NCBI GenBank assembly: GCA_019247845.1
Contig: JAFBAL010000036.1
Coordinates: 1 to 33,516 of the forward strand
Direction: 5' to 3'
Source: Alphaproteobacteria bacterium
GTDB lineage: Bacteria > Pseudomonadota > Alphaproteobacteria > Micropepsales > Micropepsaceae
DNA length: 33,516 bases
The position numbers and the translations under genes are program-made. The first letter of the stretch is position 1. Each line of letters starts with the position of its first letter. This document shows positions 7,831-15,889 of the stretch, one piece after another. The notes under the pieces were generated by a model. The model did no database searches. It was not told the DNA's origin and saw nothing but the letters and a program-made list of their open reading frames with translations.

Positions 7831-9615
7831 ATGTCCTCGCAGGAACAGCTTCTCGCCGCCGTCGCCCTCCATCGCCGCGGCGAGCTCGACAAGGCCGAGG
7901 CCGCCTATCGCGCGATCGTCGCGGCCTCGCCGGGGCATTTCGACGCCACCCATCTGCTGGGCGCGGTGCTGGCGGCGGGCGGGCGCCAGGCGGAGGCGGA
8001 GACCTGGCTGCTGCGCGCGGTGGCGCTGAATCCCAAGGTCGCCGCGGCGCACAACAACCTGGGCAATGTCGTCAAGGCGCTGCGCGGCCCCCGGGAATCG
8101 CTGGCGCATTACGACAGGGCGCTGGCGCTCGATCCCGGCTATGCCGACGGTTTCGTCAATCGCGGCAATGTGCTCTCCGAGCTCGGCCGCCCCGCGGACG
8201 CGCTCGCCGACTACGACCGGGCGCTGGCGCTCGCGCCGACCCACGTCTCCGCCTTGCGGCGAAGCGCTGCCGTGCTGGTCGAGCTCGGCCGAGGCCAGGA
8301 CGCGTTGATGCGCAACGAGCGCGCGCTCGCGCTCGACGCCGATTCCGCCGACATGTGGATGCGCAATGGCAATATCCTGCTGCATCTCAAGCGGCCGCGC
8401 GAGGCGCTGGAGAGCTATGACCGCGCGCTCGCGCTCGATCCCGGGCACGCGCTCTGCGCCGTCAACCGCAGCGCCGCGCTCGACGCGCTGGGCCGGCCCG
8501 AGGACGCGCTCGAGGGCCTCGATCGTGCGCTGGCGCTCAACCCGAACGACGCCGGCGCGCTCAACAACAAGGCCACGATCCTCAAATCGCTCGGCCGCAT
8601 CGACGAGGCGCTGGCGATCTATGAAAGGGCCCTCGCGCTCGCGCCGGACGATGCCAATGCGCAGAGCAACTTCGCGATGACCGCGTTGCTGGCGGGCGAC
8701 TTCGCGCGCGGCTGGCCGGCGCTCGAATACCGCTGGGCCAAGACGGAGAACGCGGGCAAGCGGCCGGCGCTGCCTTTTGCCGAATGGCGGGGAGAGCCGC
8801 TGAACGGCAGGACGATCGTCGTTTATGCCGAGCAGGGCATGGGCGACATCGTCCAGTTCGGCCGCTATCTGCCGCTGCTGGCGGCGCTGGGCGCGACGGT
8901 GAGCTTCCTGGTCGCGGAGCGGATGCATAGGCTGCTGCGCGCGGCTTTTCCCTCCCTCGCGCTGCACGGCGACGTCGCGCGCGTGCGCTCTCTCTCCTGC
9001 GACTTCCAATGCGCGATGATGAGCCTGCCGCTGCATCTGGGCACGCGCGTCGACGATATCCCGGCCGCGGTGCCCTATCTCGAAGCCGATCCCGGGCGCG
9101 TGCGGCGCTGGCGCGCGCGCATCGGCGCCGACGGCTTCAAGATCGGCATCGCCTGGCAGGGCACCCCTGGCGTCTCCGTCGATGCCGGGCGCAGCATCGC
9201 GCTCGAGCATTTCCTGCCGCTGGCCGCGCTGCCCGGCGTGCGGCTGATCTCGCTGCAGAAGAACGAAGGGAGCGAGCAGCTCCGCCCCGGCGATCCGGTC
9301 GAAGTTCCGGGTCCGGATTTCGATGCCGGACCCGACGCCTTCCTCGACACGATGGCGGCGATGCAGAGCCTGGACCTGATCGTCACCTCGGACACCGCCA
9401 TCGCCCATGTCGCAGGCGCGCTGGCGCGGCCGGTTTGGGTGGCGCTGAAACGCGTTCCCGATTGGCGCTGGATGCTGGGGCGCGAGGATTGTCCCTGGTA
9501 TCCGACGATGCGGCTGTTCCGTCAGACGACGGCGGGCGACTGGACGGGCGTCTTCGCGCGCATCGGCGAAGAGCTCAGCATGGCGTCGAAGCGCTCGAGC
9601 ACGATCCTGGCATAG
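7831..9615 (+). CDS. TPR protein with C-terminal glycosyltransferase-fold domain
   Basis: About eight or nine tetratricopeptide repeats fill residues 1-310, each with the A-x-x-x-Y/L-x-x-A-L-A-L-x-P pattern. A C-terminal domain from about residue 310 to 590 resembles the GT9/GT41-like domain of TPR-glycosyltransferases, with EQGMGDIVQFGRYLPLL near residue 334, IAWQGTPG in the middle, and SDTAIAHVAGALARPVW near residue 520. The PDWRW and WYPTMRLFRQ phrases are typical of that family. No signal peptide is seen, so it is probably cytosolic. I chose the ATG at 7831. An in-frame ATG at 7798 is possible, but neither has a convincing Shine-Dalgarno. The long open frame upstream (from 4147) is antisense to other genes. 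Its 3' end overlaps the convergent SGNH gene by 94 bases. Acceptor and sugar are unknown. Confidence 0.85.
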   Translation: MSSQEQLLAAVALHRRGELDKAEAAYRAIVAASPGHFDATHLLGAVLAAGGRQAEAETWLLRAVALNPKVAAAHNNLGNVVKALRGPRESLAHYDRALALDPGYADGFVNRGNVLSELGRPADALADYDRALALAPTHVSALRRSAAVLVELGRGQDALMRNERALALDADSADMWMRNGNILLHLKRPREALESYDRALALDPGHALCAVNRSAALDALGRPEDALEGLDRALALNPNDAGALNNKATILKSLGRIDEALAIYERALALAPDDANAQSNFAMTALLAGDFARGWPALEYRWAKTENAGKRPALPFAEWRGEPLNGRTIVVYAEQGMGDIVQFGRYLPLLAALGATVSFLVAERMHRLLRAAFPSLALHGDVARVRSLSCDFQCAMMSLPLHLGTRVDDIPAAVPYLEADPGRVRRWRARIGADGFKIGIAWQGTPGVSVDAGRSIALEHFLPLAALPGVRLISLQKNEGSEQLRPGDPVEVPGPDFDAGPDAFLDTMAAMQSLDLIVTSDTAIAHVAGALARPVWVALKRVPDWRWMLGREDCPWYPTMRLFRQTTAGDWTGVFARIGEELSMASKRSSTILA

Positions 9616-10238
9616 TCGGCATTTGCATGAACCTTGTCGTCGGACTCCGGGCTCGCGAATTCGGGCCTGAGCACGCCGCGCGCATCCGTCGTCTCGGAGC
9701 GGACGTCCACGATGTTCACGCCCATCGCGGTCAGCCTGGCGACGACGACGTCTTCATAGGCCTTCCACACCGGCTCCTGCCTGGCGTCGAAACGCTGCGG
9801 CGAGCGCACGGCATAGACGTCTTTTCCCGCCTCGCGCAGCGCGGCATAGAAGGCGAAGCATCCCCGGCGCAGGCCCGACACCATCGCCGCGAAGCAGGCC
9901 GACGAGACGAACCATTTGCCCTTGCTGCCCTGGATCGCGAAGTTCGACTCGGCGAAGGACCCTACGAAGTTGTGCGTATTGAAGCCCAGCGTGCAGAGGA
10001 ACGGCATGTCGAGCGCAAGAAGGTCGCCCTGGAGCCCGGCTTCGTTGAACCGGGTCGCCAGGCGCTCGCGACCCATCTCGGTGAGCATGCGAAAGCGGCC
10101 GTCTCTCACCTCGAAGAACATGTCGTTCATGTGCAGGCCCGCCATGATCGAGCCGCCCGCGAAGTCGAGGTCCATGGATTTCGCGGTGCGCAGCAGCACG
10201 CCGGCATGCGAGTCGCCGAAGAGGAAGAAACTACGCAT
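9522..10238 (-). CDS. SGNH/GDSL-hydrolase-like protein
   Basis: The 238-residue protein starts with a short beta-strand leading into GDSH (residues 8-11), the block I motif of SGNH hydrolases with Ser10 as presumed nucleophile. Near the end, D-K-V-H (D201, H204) fits the catalytic DxxH block, followed by A-N-A-D-Y. There is no signal peptide, so it is probably cytosolic. It overlaps the upstream GSCFA gene by 8 bases, so the two are probably translationally coupled. Its last 94 bases are antisense to the end of the TPR-glycosyltransferase gene. A plausible role is esterase or O-acyl transfer chemistry on a glycan, but this rests on context alone. A relative with the same N-terminal layout is at 24810-25553. 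Confidence 0.75.
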   Translation of the reverse strand: MRSFFLFGDSHAGVLLRTAKSMDLDFAGGSIMAGLHMNDMFFEVRDGRFRMLTEMGRERLATRFNEAGLQGDLLALDMPFLCTLGFNTHNFVGSFAESNFAIQGSKGKWFVSSACFAAMVSGLRRGCFAFYAALREAGKDVYAVRSPQRFDARQEPVWKAYEDVVVARLTAMGVNIVDVRSETTDARGVLRPEFASPESDDKVHANADYARIVLERFDAMLSSSPMRAKTPVQSPAVV

Positions 10239-11286
10239 TGTTGAACTGGTCCAGCAGCTCTTCCTCGCAGACGATGTCGTCCTGCGTCATGGCCGGCGCC
10301 GCGGGCCGGCGCGGCGTCGCCGGCGCTGCCGCGTCGCCCGCGTTCATCGCACGGAAGAAGGTGTCCATCACGAAGGCGACGCCCTCCGGCGACACGCTGC
10401 GCAGGTTGTCCTCGTAGAACCGGGCCTTGAACGGCGCGCCGGTGATGAGCTCGTAGGAGGGGAAATAGTCGGCATAGGCGCGGCCCAGGGTCGCCTCGCC
10501 GGCTGCGGCGCGCAGGACGGATTTCGAATAGGTCGTGGCCGCCAGCACGTGATGGCCCGACGCCGTCGCGGTCAGCGGCACCGGCGAGACGGTGAGCAGG
10601 ATGCGCATCTTCGGCTTGACGTCGAGCGCGATGTCGAACACCGCCGACAGGTCGGCAAGGATCTCGGCGTGGCGGTAGTTCTTGAAGACGTGGAGCTCCG
10701 GATCGAAGCGGCCCGCCAGGGTTCCGGGGCAGGCGGCATAGACATGGCCGTCGCGCGCATGGACCCACGCCTCGGTGAGGCCCAGGGTGAAGACGAAGAC
10801 GGCGCTCTGGTTCATCGCGCGCCGGATGCCGGCCAGGGTGGCGCCCCGCGATGCCACCATCTCCGCCTCGCTCGCGAAGCCTTCGGGCTCGATGGTGGGG
10901 CGGAAGGGATCGAAGACGCGGCCGTTCTCCTCCCAGACTTCGGGCGGCGGCTTCTTGACCTCGAAGGCCCATTCCAGCCACTGCCGCAGCATGGCCACCG
11001 TGTAGATGTTGGCGGTGCGGAAGCTGAAGACGCCGTAGTTGAACCGGCGACGGTCTTCCTCGGTCAGCCCCATGGGCGTCGGTTCCGCCTCGAACCAATT
11101 GAAGCCGCGCTCGGCCAAGGCCCGGGCGAAATGCTGGGCAAAGCAGGAGCCGGCGGTGGCGACGGCGTCCGTCGGGCGGATTTGGAACTTGGGCCGCCAG
11201 AGGTCCCGGATCGCCAGTGGCTCCGGGTCCGCGACGCCGGACCGCCAGAAGGCCTCGGGCGGGAGGTTTTCGTAAGGATGACTCAT
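10231..11286 (-). CDS. GSCFA-domain protein
   Basis: The 351-residue product has the family signature TAGSCFAQHF at residues 44-53, with the namesake G-S-C-F-A at 46-50, followed by further GSCFA-domain blocks (FNYGVFSFRTANIYT, FVFTLGLTEAW, LTVSPVPLTAT, YFPSYELI). The family is SGNH-like in fold and of poorly known function, and is often found near polysaccharide or TPR genes. A C-terminal tail of about 45 residues is Ala/Pro-rich and then acidic. I start it at the ATG at 11286 because the family usually begins M-S-H-P-Y. A GTG two codons upstream (11292) is also open. It is the first gene of a two-gene operon with the SGNH gene, driven by the promoter at 11347-11374. Confidence 0.85.
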   Translation of the reverse strand: MSHPYENLPPEAFWRSGVADPEPLAIRDLWRPKFQIRPTDAVATAGSCFAQHFARALAERGFNWFEAEPTPMGLTEEDRRRFNYGVFSFRTANIYTVAMLRQWLEWAFEVKKPPPEVWEENGRVFDPFRPTIEPEGFASEAEMVASRGATLAGIRRAMNQSAVFVFTLGLTEAWVHARDGHVYAACPGTLAGRFDPELHVFKNYRHAEILADLSAVFDIALDVKPKMRILLTVSPVPLTATASGHHVLAATTYSKSVLRAAAGEATLGRAYADYFPSYELITGAPFKARFYEDNLRSVSPEGVAFVMDTFFRAMNAGDAAAPATPRRPAAPAMTQDDIVCEEELLDQFNNA

Positions 11287-11340
11287 GGCCACATGATAGT
11301 GCGCGGTAAGCCCGCAAAGAGGGATGAGGGCGGATTTTCG

Positions 11341-11356
11341 AAAACAATTATATTGC
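11341..11356. repeat. Copy 1 of a 16-base direct repeat with palindromic core
   Basis: The sequence AAAACAATTATATTGC is repeated exactly at 11398-11413, 57 bases downstream. The core CAATTATATTG is an imperfect palindrome (CAAT/ATTG arms). On the minus strand this copy contains a perfect TATAAT that serves as the likely -10 of the GSCFA operon. Confidence 0.7.
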
Positions 11357-11374
11357 CGTAGGCGTATCTGTCAG
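11347..11374 (-). promoter_or_regulatory. Promoter of the GSCFA-SGNH operon
   Basis: On the minus strand there is CTGACA (11374-11369), a 16-base spacer and a perfect TATAAT (11352-11347), about 60 bases before the GSCFA ATG. The -10 lies inside copy 1 of the 16-base repeat, so a protein binding that repeat would block this promoter. Confidence 0.55.
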
Positions 11375-11397
11375 GGGGAGAAGAGTGTGACTTTCGC

Positions 11398-11413
11398 AAA
11401 ACAATTATATTGC
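11398..11413. repeat. Copy 2 of the 16-base direct repeat
   Basis: This is an exact second copy of AAAACAATTATATTGC. Unlike copy 1 it has no recognisable -35 at the right spacing on the minus strand, so it looks more like a binding site than a second promoter. It sits 28 bases upstream of the plus-strand promoter of the NDUFA12 gene. Confidence 0.65.
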
Positions 11414-11440
11414 TCTTGCGCCCCTGCGGCGCCGGATTCC

Positions 11441-11469
11441 TTGGCCTGACGTGCTTCGCCACCTATAGT
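11441..11469 (+). promoter_or_regulatory. Promoter of the NDUFA12-mlaD-DUF2155 genes
   Basis: TTGGCC at 11441-11446, a 17-base spacer and TATAGT at 11464-11469 lie 25 bases before the NDUFA12 ATG. Spacing and position are good, and the hexamers match 4 of 6 and 5 of 6 of consensus. Confidence 0.55.
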
Positions 11470-11494
11470 CCCGGCGATTCAAAGCGGTGCACGG

Positions 11495-11875
11495 ATGCCC
11501 TTTTTCTCGATGCTCTTTTCCTGGTGGAAGACGGCCACCTACGGCACCTTGGTGACGACCTGGTTCTCGGGCCAGGCGGTGGGCACCGATGCCTTCGGCA
11601 ACCGCTATTACCAGACCAGGGACGGCAAGCGCCGCTGGGTCCTCTACAACGGCACGGTCGAGGCTTCGCGGGTCCCGCCCGACTGGCACGGCTGGCTGCA
11701 TCACACCTTCGCCGAGCCGCCGACCTCTGCGCCGTTCAAGGAGAAGGGCTGGGAGAAGGAGCACCGTCCCAATCTCACCGGCACGGGCGGCGCCTATCGT
11801 CCCGACGGCAGCCTCGCCCGCGGCGGGGTGCGCGCGGCCGCGACCGGCGACTACCAGGCCTGGAAGCCGGAATAG
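11495..11875 (+). CDS. NADH:ubiquinone oxidoreductase accessory subunit, NDUFA12 (B17.2) family
   Basis: The 126-residue protein matches the NDUFA12 family of complex I accessory subunits shared by mitochondria and Alphaproteobacteria. Visible marks are the G-T-D-x-F-G-N-R-Y-Y motif near residue 30, RRWVLYNG near 45, and P-P-x-W-H-G-W-L-H-H near 61. In mitochondria the subunit sits on the matrix arm of complex I. No signal peptide is expected and none is seen. It is the first gene of a likely three-gene transcript and stops 8 bases before mlaD. The core nuo operon is not in the window, which is normal for this gene. Confidence 0.9.
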   Translation: MPFFSMLFSWWKTATYGTLVTTWFSGQAVGTDAFGNRYYQTRDGKRRWVLYNGTVEASRVPPDWHGWLHHTFAEPPTSAPFKEKGWEKEHRPNLTGTGGAYRPDGSLARGGVRAAATGDYQAWKPE

Positions 11876-11883
11876 GCGGCACG

Positions 11884-12384
11884 ATGCAGAACAACACCGT
11901 CGAGACGCTGATCGGAGCGATCGTCATCGCGGTGGCGGTGGGCTTCCTCTACTTCGCCTATGCCAACACCAATTCGGCGACGCTCGGCGGCTACGAGGTC
12001 GATGCCAAGTTCCAGCGCGTCGACGGGCTCGCGGTCGGAACCGACGTGAAGCTTTCCGGGATCAAGATCGGCACCATCGCGGGGCTGTCGCTCGATCCCA
12101 AGACCTATCAGGCGACGGCTCGCCTCAGCATCCGTGGCGACGTCAAGCTGCCCGAGGATTCCTCCATCATGGTGACCTCGACCGGGCTGCTCGGGAATTC
12201 CTATCTGTCGGTGTCGCCGGGCGGCAGCGACGACATGATCCGGCCGGGCGGCACGATCAAGAACACGCAAGGCTCGGTCGACCTGATGAGCCTGATCGGC
12301 CGCTTCGCCAGCGGTGCCAGCGGATCGGCCGCGCCCGCGCCGCAGCAACCGGCGCCCGCGCCGGCGACGGGAGATCATCCATGA
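11884..12384 (+). CDS. mlaD: Phospholipid-transport MCE protein MlaD
   Basis: The 166-residue protein has an N-terminal membrane anchor (about residues 8-27) followed by a single MCE domain (YEVDAKFQRVDGLAVGTDVKLSG, then the IGTI and LPEDSSIMVTSTGLLGNSYLSV blocks). A Pro/Ala-rich tail ends it. MlaD forms the hexameric periplasmic substrate-binding ring of the MlaFEDB transporter, which maintains outer-membrane lipid asymmetry. MlaE and MlaF are not in the window, so in this genome mlaD is probably separate from them. The start at 11884 follows NDUFA12 by 8 bases. Its TGA overlaps the ATG of the DUF2155 gene (ATGA). Confidence 0.9.
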   Translation: MQNNTVETLIGAIVIAVAVGFLYFAYANTNSATLGGYEVDAKFQRVDGLAVGTDVKLSGIKIGTIAGLSLDPKTYQATARLSIRGDVKLPEDSSIMVTSTGLLGNSYLSVSPGGSDDMIRPGGTIKNTQGSVDLMSLIGRFASGASGSAAPAPQQPAPAPATGDHP

Positions 12385-12848
12385 AACTGCGGATCGCGCT
12401 CGCCTCGCTGGCTCTGGTCGCGTCCGCCCATGCGGCCGGCAAGCCGACCTTGATGCTGCGCGGACTGGACAAGATCACCGGCCGCGCCTTCGACATCGTC
12501 GCCCCGCTCGACACGCCGGTGAAGTTCGCGACGCTGACGGTGACCGCGCGCTATTGCTATTCGACGCCGCAGAGCGAGACGCCGGAGACCGCGGCCTTCG
12601 TCCAGATCGACGACGCGCGTCCCGACAAGCCGAAGCGGCGCGTCTTCTCGGGCTGGATGTACGCCTCGAGCCCGGGGCTCAACGGCGTGCAGCATCCGCT
12701 CTACGACGTCTGGGCGATCTTCTGCAAAACCAATGCGCCGGGCCAGGCTGCGCCCGCCGTCGCGTCGCGCGCGCCGGTCAAGGTCAAGTCGCCGGATTCG
12801 ACCGACAACGAAGGCGCCGTCGAGCTGCCAGAGGGTGCCGACCAGTAG
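12381..12848 (+). CDS. DUF2155 exported protein
   Basis: This 155-residue protein has an N-terminal signal peptide (cleavage after about residue 18, ALVASAHA). Its core matches the DUF2155 family of Alphaproteobacteria: [10 protein letters not shown], the A-x-Y-C-Y-S strand, a conserved [13 protein letters not shown], and the closing [11 protein letters not shown]. Two Cys residues (in ARYCYS and AIFCKT) could form a disulfide in the periplasm. Its function is unknown. The family is regularly found next to aat and complex I accessory genes. The start codon overlaps the mlaD stop by 4 bases. The last 148 bases, including the conserved YDVW block, are antisense to the 3' end of aat. Confidence 0.85.
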   Translation: MKLRIALASLALVASAHAAGKPTLMLRGLDKITGRAFDIVAPLDTPVKFATLTVTARYCYSTPQSETPETAAFVQIDDARPDKPKRRVFSGWMYASSPGLNGVQHPLYDVWAIFCKTNAPGQAAPAVASRAPVKVKSPDSTDNEGAVELPEGADQ

Positions 12849-13456
12849 ACGGGCGCCGACCAGAAGGCCGGGCGCGCGATCGCTTTCCTGAGGCGGCTCA
12901 GATAGTCGTCGCGCGGGATTTCGATGGTGCCGAAACGCGCCAGATGCGCGGTCAGGAACTGGGTGTCGAGCAGCTCGAAGCCGCCGGCTTTCAGCCGAGC
13001 GACGAGGTGGACGAGCGCGACCTTGCTCGCGTCGGTCTCGCGGCTGAACATGCTCTCGCCGAAGAACGCGGCACCCAGCGCCACGCCGTAGAGGCCGCCG
13101 ACCAGCTTGCCGTCCAGCCGCGTCTCGACGGAATGGGCGTAGCCGCTGGCGTGCAGCGCGGTGTAGAGGCGAAGGATCTCGGCGTTGATCCAGCTCTCGT
13201 CGCGGTCGGGCGCCGGCGCGGCGCAGCCCATCATGACGTCGACGAAGGAAAGATCGGTGGTGACGCTGAAGCGGTCGCTGCGCACGGTGCGCTTGAGGCG
13301 CTTGGGGATATGGAACGCATCGAGCGGGATGATGCCGCGCCGCTCGGGCGAGACCCAGAACAGCTCGGTGTCGCCGCGCCGCTCGGCCATGGGAAAGATG
13401 CCCTCGGCATAGGCGCGAAGGACGATCTCGGGCGTGAGGGGCGGGCTGCCGTGCAT
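12701..13456 (-). CDS. aat: Leucyl/phenylalanyl-tRNA--protein transferase
   Basis: Aat transfers Leu or Phe from charged tRNA to proteins with N-terminal Arg or Lys, marking them for ClpS/ClpAP (the N-degron pathway). The 251-residue product shows the family blocks: [26 protein letters not shown], the [19 protein letters not shown] stretch near residue 118, and [17 protein letters not shown]. It is slightly longer than the E. coli protein (234). The last 50 residues lie antisense to DUF2155, but the very end (QKIAQTS) resembles other alphaproteobacterial Aat C-termini as I recall them, so the overlap seems genuine. The stop lies inside the DUF2155 gene. Confidence 0.93.
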   Translation of the reverse strand: MHGSPPLTPEIVLRAYAEGIFPMAERRGDTELFWVSPERRGIIPLDAFHIPKRLKRTVRSDRFSVTTDLSFVDVMMGCAAPAPDRDESWINAEILRLYTALHASGYAHSVETRLDGKLVGGLYGVALGAAFFGESMFSRETDASKVALVHLVARLKAGGFELLDTQFLTAHLARFGTIEIPRDDYLSRLRKAIARPAFWSAPVYWSAPSGSSTAPSLSVESGDLTLTGARDATAGAAWPGALVLQKIAQTS

Positions 13457-13475
13457 GACGGCAGCTTAGCACGTC

Positions 13476-13859
13476 TCAGCGCTGGTTGGCGGCGATCGGT
13501 CCGGGACCCGCGGCCGCGATGTAAAGGAAGACGAAGCAGAACAGGATCGCCGCGTCGCCGCCGTTGAGCACTGGAAACGGTCCGCCCTTGGGGACATGCA
13601 CCATCCAATAGGCGACCGCCATCTCGCCGGAGCAGATGAAGGCCGCGATCCGCGAGAACAGGCCGAGCAGGATCAGCGCGCCGCCGATCAGCTCGATATA
13701 GCCGGCGACCATGATCATGGTGGCGGCCTCCGGCGGCACGGCCATCGTCATCGCCGGGAAGCCCAGGATCTTCTGCGTGCCGTGCTCCAGGAACAGAAGG
13801 CCCGCGACGATGCGCAACAGGCTCAGCAGCTGCGGTTGATATTTGTCCAGGAATGTCAT
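13476..13859 (-). CDS. DoxX-family membrane protein
   Basis: This 127-residue integral membrane protein has four predicted transmembrane helices and the DoxX-family signature near the start (LLRIVAGLLFLEHGTQKILGFP). The GYIELIGGALILLGLFSR block follows, and the last helices end in FLYIAAAGPGP. DoxX proteins are small inner-membrane proteins of varied and mostly undefined roles, some linked to thiol and oxidative stress. It lies 19 bases upstream of aat on the same strand, so the two may be co-transcribed. No catalytic residue is evident. Confidence 0.85.
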   Translation of the reverse strand: MTFLDKYQPQLLSLLRIVAGLLFLEHGTQKILGFPAMTMAVPPEAATMIMVAGYIELIGGALILLGLFSRIAAFICSGEMAVAYWMVHVPKGGPFPVLNGGDAAILFCFVFLYIAAAGPGPIAANQR

Positions 13860-13916
13860 TGAACGATCCCCTCGAAAAGCACCACGACCTTAGCCTGAGT
13901 CTCGAAGGAGGCGCGC

Positions 13917-14546
13917 ATGTCCGGGGACTCGGCCGAACCCCGTCACCGCCGGCACTGGAGCGACACGGCCATCGCCGTGGCGGCGCTGTTCGTCTCGGCG
14001 GTGTCGCTGTGGGTGGGCATCCGTACCGAGTCCGCGAACGAGCAGCTGGTCGCCGCCAGCACCTGGCCGTTCCTGCAGATGGGCGTCGACAATTCCACGC
14101 CGGAGGGCGTGCCGTTCCTCAAGTTCCAGGTCGTCAACAGCGGGGTGGGACCGGCGAGGATCGAGAGCTTCGAGCTTTTCTGGAAGGGCAAGCCTTTCGC
14201 GTCGAGCAAGCAGCTTCTGCACGCATGCTGCGGCTTCAAGTCCCGCGGCGGGCCGATCAAGCCGCTCGGCGACCAGCATACGCGGCTGCTGACCGGCACG
14301 GTCCAGGGCATCGTGCTGCGCTCCGGCGAGTCCGAGGCCTTCATCATGTATGCGCTGAACCAGGACAACATGACGGAGTGGAACGCGCTCGACCGCGCGC
14401 GCAGGGACATCACCTTCCGCGTCTGCTATTGCTCCGTGCTGAACGAGTGCTGGCGCAATACGCTCTACAGCGACCTCGCGCATCCCGGCCAGCTTCGCCC
14501 GGAGGTGAAGGTGTGTCCGGTGCCCGCGGTCGCCTATACCAACTAG
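13917..14546 (+). CDS. Membrane-anchored protein of unknown function with a cysteine-containing outer domain
   Basis: I do not recognise a family. The 209-residue protein has a basic N-terminus, one transmembrane helix at about residues 17-35, and a soluble domain predicted to face the periplasm. That domain has six cysteines (C104, C105, C170, C172, C178, C200), enough for up to three disulfides. It begins with a beta-rich segment ([21 protein letters not shown]) that resembles the 'not-quite-Ig' folds of membrane-tethered sensors, although that is only an impression. A strong Shine-Dalgarno (AAGGAGG at 13905-13911) supports the ATG at 13917. It stands alone on the plus strand and ends in a CTAG that is shared with the accC stop codon. 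Confidence 0.75.
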   Translation: MSGDSAEPRHRRHWSDTAIAVAALFVSAVSLWVGIRTESANEQLVAASTWPFLQMGVDNSTPEGVPFLKFQVVNSGVGPARIESFELFWKGKPFASSKQLLHACCGFKSRGGPIKPLGDQHTRLLTGTVQGIVLRSGESEAFIMYALNQDNMTEWNALDRARRDITFRVCYCSVLNECWRNTLYSDLAHPGQLRPEVKVCPVPAVAYTN

Positions 14547-15889
14547 GAAGGCTTGTTCGCCGCCAGCCACTGCTCCAGCCAGTGGATGTGGTAGTCGCCG
14601 TTCAGGATGTCGGGCTCGCGCACCAGCTTCTGGAACAGCGGGATCGTGGTCTCGATGCCGCCGACGACGAGTTCGTCCAACGCGCGGCGCAGGCGCATCA
14701 GGCATTCGTTGCGATTGCGGCCGTGCACGATCAGCTTGCCGGCCAGGCTGTCGTAATAGGGCGGGATCTTGTAGCCGTCATAGACGGCGCTGTCGAAGCG
14801 CACGCCGAGCCCGCCGGGCGAATGGAACGTCGTGATCAGTCCCGGCGACGGCTGAAAGGTGAACGGGTTTTCGGCATTGATGCGGCATTCGATGGCATGG
14901 CCGGCGAAGGTCACGTCCTTCTGCCGGAACTCCAGCGTGCCGCCGGCGGCGATTCGGATCTGCTCGCGCACGATGTCGATGCCGGTGATCGCCTCGCTGA
15001 TGGGATGCTCGACCTGCAGGCGCGTGTTCATCTCGATGAAATAGAAGCGCCCGTCCTCGAACAGGAACTCGATCGTGCCGGCGCCGAGATAGCCGAGCTT
15101 CTTGAGCGCCGTGGTCACGACCTCGCCGATCTCGTCACGCTGAGCCGTGTTGAGCGCCGGCGAGCCCGCTTCTTCCCAGACCTTCTGATGGCGCCGCTGC
15201 AGCGAGCAGTCGCGCTCGCCCAGGTGAATGACGTTGCCGTGGCCGTCAGCGAGCACCTGCACCTCGATATGGCGCGGGGTCTTGAGGTACTTCTCCATGT
15301 AGCAGGCGTCGTTGCCGAAGGCGGTCTTGGCCTCCTGGCGCGCGGTCGAAAGCGCGGGCATCAGATCAGCAGGCGTTTGCGCGACCCTCATGCCGCGTCC
15401 GCCGCCGCCCGCCGTCGCCTTGATCAGCACCGGGTAGCCGATCTCTTCGGCGACCTTCGCGGCATCGGCGTCCGTCACCGCGCCGTCCGAGCCCGGCACG
15501 GTCGGGATGCCCGCCGCCTTCACCGCCTGCTTGGCCGTGATCTTGTCGCCCATCATGCGGATGTGCTCGGGCTCGGGCCCGATGAAGGTGATCTTGTGCT
15601 CCTTGACGATCTCGGCGAAGCGCGCGTTCTCGGACAGGAAGCCATAGCCCGGATGGATCGCCTCGGCGCCGGTGATCTCGCAGGCCGCGATGATCGCGGG
15701 GATGTTGAGATAGGACTGCGAGGCGGGCGGCGGACCGATGCACACGCTTTCGTCGGCCAGGCGCACATGCATGGCGTTGGCGTCGGCGGTGGAATGCACC
15801 GCCACCGTCGCGATGCCCATCTCCTTGCACGCGCGGTTGATGCGAAGCGCGATCTCGCCGCGATTGGCGATGAGGATCTTCTCGAACAT
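14543..15889 (-). CDS. accC: Acetyl-CoA carboxylase biotin carboxylase subunit
   Basis: AccC carboxylates the biotin on AccB with ATP and bicarbonate, the first half-reaction of acetyl-CoA carboxylase in fatty acid synthesis. The 448-residue product is the normal length. It starts [16 protein letters not shown], has the Gly-rich ATP-grasp loop [12 protein letters not shown] near residue 160, and the [10 protein letters not shown] active-site block near residue 289. The accB stop and accC start share one base (TGATG), a sign of translational coupling. The stop codon shares CTAG with the convergent gene at 13917-14546. Confidence 0.97.
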   Translation of the reverse strand: MFEKILIANRGEIALRINRACKEMGIATVAVHSTADANAMHVRLADESVCIGPPPASQSYLNIPAIIAACEITGAEAIHPGYGFLSENARFAEIVKEHKITFIGPEPEHIRMMGDKITAKQAVKAAGIPTVPGSDGAVTDADAAKVAEEIGYPVLIKATAGGGGRGMRVAQTPADLMPALSTARQEAKTAFGNDACYMEKYLKTPRHIEVQVLADGHGNVIHLGERDCSLQRRHQKVWEEAGSPALNTAQRDEIGEVVTTALKKLGYLGAGTIEFLFEDGRFYFIEMNTRLQVEHPISEAITGIDIVREQIRIAAGGTLEFRQKDVTFAGHAIECRINAENPFTFQPSPGLITTFHSPGGLGVRFDSAVYDGYKIPPYYDSLAGKLIVHGRNRNECLMRLRRALDELVVGGIETTIPLFQKLVREPDILNGDYHIHWLEQWLAANKPS

